From: Batillaria attramentaria
Taxonomy: Eukaryota; Mollusca; Gastropoda; Batillariidae
Assembly (NCBI GenBank): GCA_018292915.2
Contig: JACVVK020000153.1
Span: 683,501 to 747,500, forward strand
Direction of reading: 5' to 3'
DNA length: 64,000 nucleotides
Positions 1 to 44,558 of this stretch are shown here, piece by piece. Below the pieces are notes generated by a model that saw only the letters and a program-made list of their open reading frames with translations, did not search any database and was not told where the DNA came from. Numbering within the stretch: position 1 is the stretch's first letter; each line of letters starts with the position of its first letter. The position numbers and the translations under genes were made by a program.

Positions 1-651
1 TATAATGATTCACCTCTACATACACCATGGAGTGTCACTATCAGTTACGAAAAAGACCAACCACCCCACCCCCCACCCTGCCCTCCTCATCCCCTTAAAA
101 AGAAAAGAAAAAAAAGGTGGGTGGGATGAAGGATGCCATCAAGATTTTTTCCTTAACATAATGCCGGTAAACAAATGCCTCTCAGTACCTTGATGTTGAA
201 TGCTGCATGCATGAGTCTGAATCTGGAGATCTGTGTTTATATTAAGGAGTGGCCACAGTTTGGCAGGCGACATGAATGCAAAGCAGAAGGGGGAGGGGGG
301 GGAAGGAGAGGGGAACAGAGTACGAAGGTGGATGGTAACACATAACCAGAAGCGATGCTCAGTGTTCGCTTTTCAGGGTAGAAAAGAAAATTTCAGTAAC
401 TACCAAGGCTTACAATTGTATATTGTCTATGGATTTTACTTCGCCAACTTCAAGTGCGCATAGTCTGCCATGCTGTCTCCATTCTGGTATGTGGACACTT
501 ACCTCTTTTTTGTGACATTGGTAAAAGGTTTCTGTGTGTGGGTGGTGTTTATTTTTCCCCCCCTCCGTCTCTCCTTGTGTGTATTTTGCCTGAACTTACA
601 GTCTGTGCCCTCATTTTGTAACTTGTCCGATTTTGGCGTGAACAACTCCAG
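1..651 (+). other. NF1: NF1 intron upstream of the first GAP exon copy
   Basis: No open frame here resembles NF1; the exon with the GAP arginine finger is not in the window. Short C-, A- and G-rich runs are the only notable content. Confidence 0.6.
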
Positions 652-31857
<31,206 letters not shown>

Positions 31858-31875
31858 TGGGAAAGACTGTGCGTG

Positions 31876-31895
31876 TGTGAACGTGTGTGTGTGTG

Positions 31896-31927
<32 letters not shown>

Positions 31928-32007
31928 CGTGTGTGTGCGTGTCTGTGTGTGTGTGTGTCTGTATGTGTGTGTGTGTGTGTCTGTGTGTGTGCGTGTGTGT
32001 GTGCGTG

Positions 32008-32067
<60 letters not shown>

Positions 32068-32073
32068 CGCGCT
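31876..32073. repeat. ~200-bp interrupted (TG)n array at the start of the NF1 3' UTR
   Basis: The array starts 19 bp after the stop codon. It is TG with periodic TGCG and TCTG interruptions. Confidence 0.95.
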
Positions 32074-32921
32074 TGTGTTTATATTTGCTCCAAGGAGTGA
32101 AGAAAAGACAGAAGACAACCTGTGTTCAAAAAAACTTGTTTCTAAACATGTATCCAGATTTTTTTTTTTTTTTTTTTTTTAATTCAGAAGTTGATACAAG
32201 ACTTGTGATACATATTTTACAAGTGACGTTTGAATGTACCGTTGTGTTAGTGTTGCTTTACTCCAGTTTGTGATGAAGAAATGCTGGCATTTTGACATTT
32301 ACGTTGATTTGTTTTGCTGTGTGATGAGGAAGAAAGCTGTTGGTAATGAAGATGTACAGTGAAACTGTAGGAGCCTTCAACCTGAGAATAGAATCATGTT
32401 AAAATCAACTTTAGAGGCGGAAGGACTGGACATTTTTAATATCCTATTGATATTTGGGTGCTACTGTATTGTATGTCCCATGATAGCTTCACGTCGCTGG
32501 GTCGCACTCAGCAGAAGCAGCTAGCGTTGAAAGTGCGGTTAACGAGCCATGTATAGCTTGTCGTCTGGATCCTTTAACATTCTGTTTCCAGGGTGCTTAG
32601 AGGACTAGATTTCAGCTATATGCCTCTCAGTGTTTAAAGGAAAGCCCAGACCTCTTTGAAAGGTGTTATGCGTTGACACATTTGCCAAAGGCATTGTACC
32701 TACTGTAGTATCAAAGACCTTGTACTGTGATCACACACATGCACACACACACAAAAAAACCCGGGGAGTTATTGTGTGCCCTGTACCTTGTGTGTGATTG
32801 CAAAATTGTCAGTAGCTCTGCTTGCAGGCCACATAAGAAAGGCTTTTGGTCAAGCTGAAACTATATACCCCGGTACATATATGGCAGACTATCTGTGACA
32901 AATGACTATTTTTGTTTGTTG

Positions 32922-33422
32922 AGCCTGCTCTTAACTGGGCACAGCGCGTAAAAAACACATGCGCCACATCATAGTTGTTGCGCTCAGCGTGTCTCTACAA
33001 AACTGAACAAAGGCAGCTGTGCACGGTGACATACGATCAGTCATCACACAATCACGATACGATACCATCTGACGCCCAAAGCGTTCGCAATGGCAAGCAG
33101 AACTCGGAGGCAAGCCGTCTGGCCTCTGTAGTGCTTATCCGTGACGTCCCAAAGACACTTGTGTCCTTCGAAAAGGTCTGTAAACACTGAAGTCTGTTCA
33201 GGCAACAGTGCAGTTGAGGATACACTGTCCGCCATGTTTGCGTGCCAAGTGATGTAGTTCAGCCAATCAGAATCTGTTGTGGAACCCACAGTCACAGCTG
33301 GGGCTATTTGAAATCACAGTAGCTGTGATGACGTCACAGTGGCGGAACCCCCCGAAATCACAACTGCGTCACACGTGTGCACAACACTGTGGCGCTCTGC
33401 AGTGCCCAGTTAAGAGCCGGCT
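32922..33422. mobile_element. Inverted-repeat element family E, copy 1 (501 bp)
   Basis: It begins AGCCTGCTCTTAACTGGGCA and ends TGCCCAGTTAAGAGCCGGCT, imperfect terminal inverted repeats of ~20 bp. Copy 2 at 59419-59909 is collinear throughout (for example GCCTCTGTAGTGCTTATCCG and CACAGCTGGGGCTATTTGAA). No coding capacity. A target duplication is not clear. Confidence 0.8.
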
Positions 33423-35078
33423 TCAGAAGCCCCCATTCGTTGTGAGCTATTTCAGATCAGAAGCAGTCATTGCGTGATTGTACGCATATATTGGCTCTGA
33501 ACACACACACCAACTGCCATGTTAAAATGTGTGATTATTCCTCATCCTGTGGTTTAGATGTTGTGGTTGTGGCAGTCATTGCTGGTGGAGTTGTTGATGT
33601 TGGAGGTGGGTGCAGTATCTGTGATATTTGTCCTCAGTATCATGCTTATCACGCTTATCTGCTCTGTACAAAGATGGCCGCCAACCTGAGTGTCACTTCA
33701 CCCCCCAGAATAGCAAGGTCAGATCTAGATTCTGTTGTGCAGTGTGAATCTCTCTGTCTTTTGCTGTCCCACTTTATTTCTCTGGTTGATCATAAGATAA
33801 AGTGTATTGTGTCCTGTAGCTTGTATGCATTCGTATTTTGATTTTCATTGTGTTGATGGAGGCTAGATGGAGATAGAAGCAAATGTACATGTACTGCTTT
33901 GAACAAGATTTCCTTCTTAACTGCACAGCGTAGAGGCAGCCATAACTGATCAGTCATAGTTTACAGACAGATAGGTTCTTTGGTTCGCGCTGACCTCGTC
34001 TTGACCTCCTACTGGCTTTCAGGAGATAAACCTATCTCATCCTCTACGCTTGTGCTCAGTGTTGGAGACATTAGAAAGGGAAATAAACCCTGTGTAGACT
34101 CTAAAAAGGTGATAGGAGTTGCTTTACTTTGCTCTAATGTCATGCCAGGGAGTTAACCTATGAAATGCCTGAGCATCACTGGATGAAGATCTCAAAGTAT
34201 TGTGCAAGTCGGCACATGCAGCCAGAAAACCCCAAGAAATAAATAAAATACAAATAAAAGGAAAAACTGTAGGAGATGCTGAAACATGTTCAGTGTACAG
34301 GTTTCCGTATTATAGGTCTACAAAACAGGGTTTTTGCATCAACAGGAGTTCTACATTAGACATCAGACTGCATAATGCAGAACCACAGACACTCGCAGTG
34401 CCTTTAGCTCCGTAATCCGCTACAGGAGTGGGCACTCGTGAGAAGTGCACCACCAGTGTACAAAACCCGCTCGCGCTCAGATCAGGCAGAATTTCCACAT
34501 CCATTATCTATAAGTATCAGTTTGTCAAAACAGTCACCACTCCACTGCTGTTTGCCCTACTTCCTCAGTGTTTCTGTTGTGATAAAAGCATCCAGTGTTA
34601 TTGTATGCGCACACACCCTCCATCCACCTGCAGCTAGTTGCCCAGCTTTTTTTTTTTTTAAATTGCCTGCATGTGTTTTAACTTGGGTCACTGTGGAAGA
34701 ATGTAGAAGGTGTCCTGTCACAGTGTACATTACATGAACAGAACTTATCAAAGTGGTATGTGTTCTCAGGAAATTCATTGGTCAGATTCATGCTTGAATG
34801 CATCAAGTTTGTTTTGTTTTGTTTTGTTTTGTTTTGGGTTTTTTGGTTTTTTTCGCATGGTACTAGGTACATGTTCATGTGGGCCCCATTTATAATCTGA
34901 GCATTACAGTTGATGGAGATGTGAAATCTGATGATGCAGTGACCGAAGTATTTGTGACGACTACAAGACTACAGCAGAACACACATTATTTTTGTTTCTT
35001 TGTCGTAGTGTTTTGTGAAGTGTGGGTGGACTTGTTACAAAGGCTGTGTGTGATTTTCTGATGCTTGTGTGCTTTTAC

Positions 35079-35130
<52 letters not shown>

Positions 35131-35160
35131 TGCATGTGAGAGAGAGAGAGAGAGAGAGGT
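35079..35160. repeat. (TG)n plus (GA)n microsatellite
   Basis: About 50 bp of TG is followed by ~20 bp of GA. Confidence 0.95.
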
Positions 35161-35373
35161 CGGTGCTTTGCCTACAAGAATTTAATTAAGTTTCTGTGCT
35201 GTGGACGACTGATACTAAGTCCGTGTAGACATAGTTTTTATTATATTATTGTTGTTAAGCTTGTATTTCACTTGATCACATGCATTCAGAATTTTAGCAG
35301 TAGTGTTATCAGGAATCAGCCCTAGGTGTGTTTGTATCTGTACATTTCTGAAAGCATGCAGTCTCTTATATGA

Positions 35374-35377
<4 letters not shown>

Positions 35378-35416
<39 letters not shown>

Positions 35417-35440
35417 GAATTATTTACTATTATTATTATT
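35378..35440. repeat. (ATT)n microsatellite
   Basis: At least 12 ATT units, then a second short run. Confidence 0.95.
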
Positions 35441-38309
35441 CTTTTACAAATTATTCATCAGTATTACTGAAGACATACATGTACATATTTGTTTCTCATA
35501 AAATGATATAATTTTTGAAATCACTGCATTCAGATTCCACAAATCTATTGTATAAATGACTTACTTTTTAGAAGCTAGCTGTACAGTACTGATGTTCAGC
35601 CCCTGTTGAGCAAATGTTCGTGAAAGTGTTGAATGCAAACGGTGCATTATGGAGTACTAGGTACATTTAAGCCGCACATGCTAATATTTCCGGATCTTCA
35701 GCACCTAGGGTTGCCCACCTAGAAGACCCATTTTCTTGGGTAGTCTCTTCTGTAGTAATTATCTCATTGCTGACACGAAAAGATTACTCGCAAAACTTGG
35801 ACTCCATGACACATACTTCATATTTTTTTTATACATGAAGTTAGATCACTTTAACATGCGGAAACCCTGAAAACATTTTGCAGTTGTTTTGTTGTTGTTG
35901 TTTTTTTTCTCCGAATGTAGGTCAGACCGATAAACGGGCTACCTACAGAAAAACAGGAAAGTTCGTAAATGTGCAGGGGGGATGTGCAAGACAGATGTGT
36001 GTGTGTGTGTGGGGGGGGAAGGGGGGGGGGGGCAAAGCTTATACACAATCTGCTGAACTGTTTTGTCAGGAAATTTAATTCTTCAGCTGTGGTTATAAAA
36101 AAAAAAAAACATGTTTAAAAGAATCATGAGAGTAATTTTCTATATTTCTTGGATTACACTTGTGGCATACTGATGAATGACAGAGTTACTTGTAACAATA
36201 AATACCCGGTTTATTTCAAAGTTTCAAACTCCAGTGTCACATATTACTAGCAATGGTTGGTGCACATCGATTACTAAGTATGGGCTGCTTAGTGTCTGCT
36301 ATGTTCAGCTGTCTTCTCTGTGTATATAAGACATTCTCCTGTACAGTCCAGGCCTGTGTGTGTGCATGTGCATACATGTGTGTGTGTGTGCGCGCGTGTG
36401 CGAGAGAGAGTGAGTGGGTGTGTGTGTGTGAGGGGGGAGGGAGCTGATCAGAGAGAGAGAGAGAAGCAACCACCAAACTGAAAATCATGTACATTGTTTA
36501 TCACATGTGTTGATGTGTTGACAAATTGACTTACATTCTATATTCACTTTGATAGTTATATATATATATACATATAAATATATTCTTCGTTCAACAAGAA
36601 TGTCCGCAACATGTGACTCATTCAAAAAAAAAAAAAAAGAAGAAGAAGAAGAAAAACGGCTGCTGTTTGTCTGCGTGTTCAGAGTTACATGTTTTTCTGT
36701 CACTCAGCTTTTTCTTTCATCCTTTCCAAAGCATGTGTTGATCCATTTTATTATCATGTTGACCGTCTCATAAACAATATTGTTTGAATGAGTCGACATT
36801 TGAATTACACTGTTTATAACTGTGCACCTACATGTCGCTTTTCAAGATCCCTGTTTGCGCACGCTGTATGTGCACATGGTTACAAACTTCTCATATTCAA
36901 GATGGATCTAGGGCTGGTTGTGAGGTGGGCTGGAGGGCGCGGAAGGTTGATATTTTAGTGTGGTTGGGTTGAGGGGGGGGGGGGGATGAGGGAGGGGGAA
37001 TGGGGGGGGGGGGGGATTAAAATGCCACAATTTCTTTTATTTTTTCTCTCTCTCTTGATAACTATTTTTAATTTCCAATACAGCCGTGGAAGCCAGAAAC
37101 CAGACAAAAACAGCAGGCTCAAGTATCATTCCTGCCTCTTGGATGCAGTGTTGCGGGTTTCAGACCAGAGCACAGTCAGTACATTTGTACATTGGATAAG
37201 AAAAACTTCATTGCTCTCCAACAGGCAAATTTTCTTTGACATTCATATGAATATCTTCCTGAAATACTTACAGAATAGGGGAAAGTTTCAGTCATCTCGA
37301 TTTATCAGGTGACTTCCTACATTTGTATGTACTAATGTAGGTTTTGTTTTGGTCTTTGTTGTTTCACATGCCAGTTTCCTTTGTTGTGATTTTGTTTTTC
37401 ATGTATATTTGAATGGGTTTTTTTTTTTTTTTTTTGGTTGTTGTTGTTGTTTTCTTTTGTACCTCTTTAGCTTAATTATGTATTCGTGCTTCAGACATGC
37501 TTGGTTTCATTTGCTAAATGAGAATTACAGTATGTCAGTTTTAGGTGACTTGAGATTTGCATTATTTTGCGTTGTGTTTTTGTTCTTTGACACGTGTAGC
37601 TTACGGTGCATGTACACTGCTTTCGTCCAGTTGTTTTGTTTTTTTTCTTTTTCTCCCCCACAGTAAGCAGTTTGTCAAATGCTATGTATTTGAATGGTCC
37701 AAGGAGACATAATGCCGCTTTACAACGCAAGTTTGTTTTGTTATAGATTATATTGAGTCAGTTGCAGCGCGTTTCTGTTAAGTGTTGTCTGATGAAATCG
37801 TTAATACTGTAACAGTTGGCTTCTGTTTAGGAACCTCTACAGTTCTGTTCGAGTGTTTTATTTTGACCTTTGACAGATGTGCCACCCGGGCAAGGTAAGG
37901 TTCTGACCATTCCCTATCAACCCTGCATACTATCTCCCTTGCCAAAAGGCTGGTCATAACTAAGCATTTCTCGTGACCACCTGAAAATACTTAAAAGTCA
38001 CACGTACCACATCTGTATATCAGTTTCATCGGTGATACAAGAAAACAGTGTAACTTCATTAATTTTGTATAACATTGAGGATCAACAAGACTTCATTACT
38101 GTTCCATCGTCATCATCATCGCATCGAGTCGGTCATCAGAACCATTATCGGATTATGTACATGTTGTTGACTGTTGTTTGTGGCTGATCCTTCGTCGGTG
38201 CAATTTTGTGTGCTCTGCATATGTTGTGTTATGGAGAAATGTGGCATTACAATAAATATGAAGCAAAACTAGCAGTGTGTGGTCTCTCTTTCTTGTTGCA
38301 GTGTTCCAA

Positions 38310-38442
38310 ACACCCACACACACACACCACACACACACACACACCACACACACACCACACACACACACCACACACACACACCACACACACACACACACCA
38401 CACACACACACCACACACACACACACACACACCACACACACA

Positions 38443-38478
<36 letters not shown>
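38310..38478. repeat. Interrupted (CA)n array
   Basis: CA dinucleotides with recurrent CCACACAC interruptions at variable spacing. Confidence 0.95.
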
Positions 38479-38480
<2 letters not shown>

Positions 38481-39934
38481 CAAAATGAAACAATACAAAA
38501 ACAAGCACATTTTCAATTTGATTCCCAAACACGGACAGCCACACAATAGACAAACCGTTCAGATACATGGGCAAAAATCTTCCTGCAATGCACCTACTGA
38601 TATTTCCCCCTGCACGATGGCATTTACCGGTCCACAATGCACTGAAAAAATGAGCGCATGGAGTTCTGTGCTGTGTGCATCTGAAACAAACTGTGTAGGC
38701 CGAATTCTCTGGAACAGGCAAGGCCTCATGCAGAAAATGACTACCTTTCCAATCGACAAAAAGGCAAAATGCTAATGTAATGGAGACATCACACCTTTCC
38801 TGCGAATTCTGCCCCATGTAGTCAATGCATTTGTACAATCTATTCATGAGTCATGACTCCTCAAACAGTAAAACAAGATTGGAAATCCTGCCCACAAATA
38901 CTTAAAGCTGAACGTTGAATATCAAATCAGACAAAAAGGTGTTATGTGCCCTTGTAAAGGATATATAAATTGAACTCTGTGCTTAAAGGGCATTCCGCTG
39001 TTAGGCCGGTACGGATTCTTATTTGACTGGTTAAAAATGTAACTGCACTTGCCATAAAGATACTGACACGTAGACACACGAACAAACAAAATCATATTTC
39101 CCTGAAGTTGATTCATTTTGCCTTCTTATGAGATCGGAAATATATTATTTCAAATCATGTTCTTATTCTGGAGTGACTCTGCATTTAGGCAGATAACTCA
39201 ATAGGGTGCGAGTTGAATATGTAGTTATGCAATCCGGTAGGACAAAACATAGGCACTGACCACATGTAACTCTCTGTTAAAGCAAGATTACCTACTGCAC
39301 GTTGCTTGAAATTAAAGCTTTATGTACCCTACACATGTCAGTCATAAAAACTGCCTAGCATTGGTATACATGATGCACTTGTCAAACTTTCTGTGCGTAG
39401 CAGATGGATATATATATATATACACAAAATGATGGGTGATGCAGACAAAGTATTCCCCACGTAATAGGTCTACTGACACGGTCATTCCTGCAATACAGCG
39501 TCCAATATGGCTGGTTTTAGCAACAACTGTTTGTCCATCCATTGGTGCTTTTGACATGCTTTATCCATACCTCGCCCTGTTCAGAATAAATTCATAATGC
39601 ACAAGCAGAGACAGGAAAGACACATTCATTCTTGTATGTGACCTATCCCCCCCCCCCCCCCAAAAAAAAAAACCCAACAAAACAACAACAACAAATACAA
39701 ATTACAAACAAATAACAACAGCAACAAACGAAAACAATACAACTGCATGCAAACACATAATATACAAGTATCACTTCTTCCTGCCACATCTATACTGAAG
39801 GGAACATGGAGACCCAGTTTGTACAACTCATAGTAATGCACTTGTGTAGCTCAAACCATGTACATGTACTATGGGGAAAAATGCACACAGTTTCAGTAAT
39901 CTGCAAAGCAGCATGCAAAGCAGCACTTGCACAC

Positions 39935-39970
<36 letters not shown>

Positions 39971-40330
39971 ACAGAGGAATGTTTTTTAACACTCCAGTTG
40001 CCACTGTAATATTACAGTAGCCAACAAGAACACAACCAAATGCAACTGGCAAAGCACTGAAATAATCATCACATGGCATCATGATAAATGGCACTACTCA
40101 GAGACATACTTAACACTTTTACCTATGTCTCTGCACTAACCAAACCCGGGAAAGACATTTCAGTAGGCTGAAGGTTTTCTCTACAAAAAAACAAAAAACA
40201 AAAAAAAAAATTAATCTGTATTTTGAAAATTAGCCTTGACAGAAATATATATATATACTGACTTGTAAGGCACAGTTCTAGCGTCTGGCTCGCAAACCAT
40301 GTGTGCGTTGTGTTTAATGTGTGTGGAATT

Positions 40331-40333
<3 letters not shown>

Positions 40334-40394
<61 letters not shown>
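40334..40394. repeat. (TA)n microsatellite
   Basis: About 30 uninterrupted TA units. Confidence 0.97.
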
Positions 40395-40396
<2 letters not shown>

Positions 40397-40624
40397 GAGA
40401 AACACTGTTGTTTTTACTTACCCTTTGATTTAATTTAATCCAACTTAATACTCTATCTTGTTTTACTTTTATTTTTTTATTTTCATCATACATATTTTAT
40501 GGCCGCAAAACAAATTGCCCTTTTGGGACAATAAAGATTATTGATGATTGATTGATTGATTGATAAGGCAAAAGCACTCCAAACGTTTGGAAAATGTATC
40601 CAAGACTTTAACCATAGGGGTGGT

Positions 40625-40795
40625 GTGGGTGGGTGTGTGGGAGTTTAACGTCCTTTTCCACCACATAAGGGTGATATCAAAGACAGGGCAGCGAGAAAAA
40701 GGCCAGCACAAATATTTGGCCCCAACCGGGATTCAAACTCACGACCCGAGCACTGAAAGTCCAACGTTCTACCATTCGGCCACCCCGGCTCCCCC
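40625..40795 (-). mobile_element. SINE family A, minus-strand copy
   Basis: Plus-strand text GGGAGTTTAACGTCCTTTTC through GGGATTCAAACTCACGACCC and CTACCATTCGGCCACCCC is the exact reverse of the family. Confidence 0.85.
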
Positions 40796-42598
40796 TTCAA
40801 CCATGGACATGCAAGTCTGGACTGATGAAAAGCAGTGAAATATGTGCTTTATGAAAAATACTGTGCACACATCCACATTGTCTCCCTTATACGTGCACAT
40901 TATCTGGAAGCAAATTACACTTGCAAACCAGTTCTACACAAGCCACACACACACAAGTCTTCTTATAGTAATGTCTGGAGATCTGTATAATTATATATAC
41001 ATGTACTACCCATCCCACGTACACACAATAACTGAGAAATCAACAAGATATTATCTGTTTATGAAAATGTATACGGTATATAATTATGCACCATTAAAGA
41101 TCAGCACTGACCAGAAAATGTGGCTGGTGTACAAACGTATTTGCCAAAATACAAAAATAGCAAATTTTGACATACTTCAAACATTTACTGATGCGACTAA
41201 TACATTTAATCACAATGCAAAAAAAACAAAATCAAACAAACCAGGCACAGAGGGAGAGAAGAAAAAAAATGTGCACCATTTTCATTTGTCTGAAAATTTC
41301 TTTTTTCTTGTAAGAACTGTGGGTGGGCGGTGGGGTGGGGGTGTGGCTGGATCCGCTTACAAGTAGCGACTGTAAGTTTAATGGGACAGCCACTCAATCA
41401 AAAAGACTAATGCATAATTAAACACCGAAAACAAGAAAATATTTATAGTAATGGCACGGTTTTCCCTGGCAAGAGTAAATCAACGCAAAATAATCGTTGT
41501 ATGATCTTGTGATCGGAGCCTTGAAGTAAAATGGCGCGAAACACTGTGAGGACTACGTCACTAGTTACCCGCGACTGGCAACCTCTCCGCCAATCACTCA
41601 GTCTGGACTAGGCTAGATAATTATCATTCAGAGTTGTCGCCTCAGTGCCTAAATCTACAACTTTTCACCAAAAGTCACGATCATAGTCTTTATTTGGAAG
41701 GAAGGGGGTTTGTTTTATTTAATCATTTATTTTTTTCAGTGTACTCAGTTTTGGCCGTTCCCGATTCACCTTACTGAGTTGGTTTATGTCCTCGACATTC
41801 CATTAATTTGCGACCATTGTCATCGCATCATCAAGTGTTTCTCAACCTGGGCAGCCGACAGCGGCCGGTTCCCGCTACCTCCCGTCCGGTCTTCATCCAG
41901 TAGCGACTGATCGGCTGTCAGTGGCAAGAACTGACTCGTCTTGGCCGGGTATATCTGTTTCTAGTTTTTATCCCCCAACCGCCCGGCCCTCCCTCCCCTT
42001 TCTGTGCCGTTTGTCATTCTGGTTTCGATTTTCGTCAGAACTGCAGTCAGTCTAGGGAAAATGAATTGTGTACCCTTCCGACCGTTACAACATGGATGAT
42101 ATAGTCCTATTTTCACATCTGCAGCCACGGGTTCAAAGATTGCATAGTCAGTATAGATCTGCTTCAAATGTCTCGTGCAGTTTACCGGCTTTGAACTGAA
42201 ATCGTCTGAGGTGGCCTCCCTACTTACTACCTTTGGCAATGGCTATAGCGTGGCGGACCTAGAGTCGGTCCTCGCTACCAGTTCTTTTTCCTGTTAATCT
42301 GTATTATTTCACCTATAATCTTTCCGGCGTTTCCCTGTGTTGGGGGGGGGGGGGGGGCATAAATTACAGGCGAAAACGCCAGGGTCCTCTTACCGGCTTC
42401 ATACTAAACAAAGTGAAACGCTTTTGGTACCATGGTGCACACAGCAAGTTAATGCACCTCTTAGCTCTACCCTGTTAACCAAATAGGCATTGAAAATAAA
42501 ATGCAACAAGACTCGGACATTACACTGTGACTCACCTGGAAATAAAAATGAACTGCGGCATGAGTGCGCTAGTGGTGCTTACAGAAACTTCACGATGG

Positions 42599-42627
42599 CA
42601 GAGACATACATGTTATGTATGTCTCTG
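42599..42627. repeat. 29-bp perfect hairpin flanked by 7-bp direct repeats
   Basis: The arms CAGAGACATACAT and ATGTATGTCTCTG are separated by GTT. ACGATGG lies immediately on both sides (42592-42598 and 42628-42634). Confidence 0.9.
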
Positions 42628-44345
42628 ACGATGGGTACCCAGCCTTTAATACTTTGTGAATTGGGATTTTGCCAATGCATGTACAGTGTACTACTGATTA
42701 GTCAAAACTACAAACTGTCATGATTCAAAGAGCGAGAGAAACATGAGATAGAGGCAGAAATGCTTCATGGAATTGGCACATCAAAATTTGTCTAGGCAGC
42801 ACCTGCAGTTGTACTGTCTGTACAAGCATTTAAATGAACAGGGACCACTAAAGAAAAAAAGGTACATATAACAATCTGAAACTGTCCTTAAGCATACAAG
42901 AAACTAGGGGTGCAAAAATACCACCCTGTGGGGGTAAACCAGGGGTCATTTACCTAAACTTGTAAGTAAGTCCATCACACAGTTCAAGCAAGGAAAATTA
43001 GCAGTCCACTTTAAGTAGTAACACTTTATGCTTTAAAAAAACCCAAAAAACAAAACAAAAAACAGTCAATTAAAAATCAACACTACACATACTCATAAAC
43101 CCTCAACACACACAGGAAAAACCAATAAAACCAGCATACCTGTGTTAAAGTAAATGCTGTGTTAAAAATATATAAAAACTTTGTTTAGAAACATGACAAA
43201 TATAAAATCAGGAGAAGATGCTAATAAAAAGCTGAGCTAATACTTTGAGTCTAGCATACCTTACATACTGCATGAGTAAGGATTTTTTTTTTTTTATGTT
43301 TATTACAACTTTTAGGGCAACTGAGAAATGAATCCAGAAAAATTCTCCTCAGATGACTCAATTTGATCACATTTCTATCAAATTTACCACTGAGGACACC
43401 TATCCTCCTTTAGCAACAAGCAAATAGTGTATGTGAACTGCAGAGAATGTATGCAGATACAATAGTATATAATACAAACTGGTTACCCAGTAACAACACA
43501 CACACACACACACACACATCTCAAAGGCAATTGCTCTAAAAGCTCATGCAAAAACACACTGTCAAACAATTAAGCTGCAAATACAACTAATGCCATCACA
43601 GCCAGGTACAGAGAAGATGAATTATGAGAGACAACAACTGGTATGTATACTGGAGAAGGACAACTTTGGTTAGGCAGATCAATCCAGAGATTTAATATCA
43701 CTAAAGTTCAGTTGGCAGTCCAAGTAAATGGAGAGGAATTAAACCATCAAATGAGTCCAAGTGAGAGATGGGTGTCTGAGTGAAAATTATATAATGTTCC
43801 AACTGTTATTTTTGGACTCTGTCTGGGATTTCATAAACCGTATGAGACGAGCATTAGTGTACTTCATCATTCAAGGGATGTCTTCGAGTTCTTGAAGGAG
43901 TCCAATTTGTTTTATAAAATCTAGTCTCTTAAAATTATGGACTTTCCTTGACTGACTTGTTTAGTTTCATAGACTTTGATGTGCAAAATCATTTATCTTA
44001 TTTAAACCTGACATATTTTTAACATTATATATTTACACTTTGTTTTACGGAACAGCCTTTTATCTTTTTAACGATACGGCAGAAAGACTTTGCTTAGCCG
44101 CAAATTAGTCATTGTTGCTTGCGCGGCGTTAAGCCCTAAATAACTAAGTTACTAACTGCCCATTTTGTGGTAAGTACCAGTGCAGTTATAAAGTCATCAT
44201 TAGCAAAAGCAGCTGTTTAACACTTGTTGAAGCTAGGCAATATTTCAGCTTATTAGTATATATTACTATAAAGTATTTAGTCTGTTTTTTCCAAAGCCCA
44301 GTTTCCTGGATTATGACCTTGGTCTTAATCTTATTCAAGCTCTCA

Positions 44346-44386
<41 letters not shown>

Positions 44387-44558
44387 GACACTTATGTCTC
44401 TGGTCCAAGGAGGGGGGGAAGCCAGAGAATCGAAAAAATCATTTAGTAAGAGGAGAGGTAACCTTTGGCACAGACAGTTATTTGATAAGAAAAGGACAGT
44501 CATTGCATAGACTCATTTTGTAAACAGAATACATACATGTAACCTATCTCAGACAAGC

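Larger units (their letters stand above)
31858..38270 (+). other. NF1: Putative NF1 3' UTR
   Basis: No coding similarity is seen after the stop at 31857. The stretch starts with a (TG)n array at about 31876-32073 and contains a ~500-bp inverted-repeat element (32922-33422). It also has an ATT array (35378-35413) and several G runs. AATAAA occurs at 34236-34250, 36198 and 38251. The last is followed by a GT-rich stretch (agtgtgtggtctctct), making it the best-looking cleavage site. The end point is inferred and earlier sites may be used. Confidence 0.45.
38271..44558. other. Interval between the NF1 3' end and the glycosyltransferase stop
   Basis: No gene is recognised. It contains a (CA)n array, one antisense SINE A, AT arrays (40334-40394, 44350-44378), a perfect hairpin at 42599-42627 and a GC-richer, CpG-containing patch at about 41510-42350. 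Part of it must be the 3' UTR of the minus-strand glycosyltransferase. AATAAA on that strand occurs at 43299-43304 and 41689-41694; neither can be confirmed. Confidence 0.6.

Noticed and set aside
31873..32273. Cys/Val-rich ORFs over (TG)n arrays, here and at 6239, 12021, 38153 and 52265
   Set aside because: Microsatellite translations without other coding signals.
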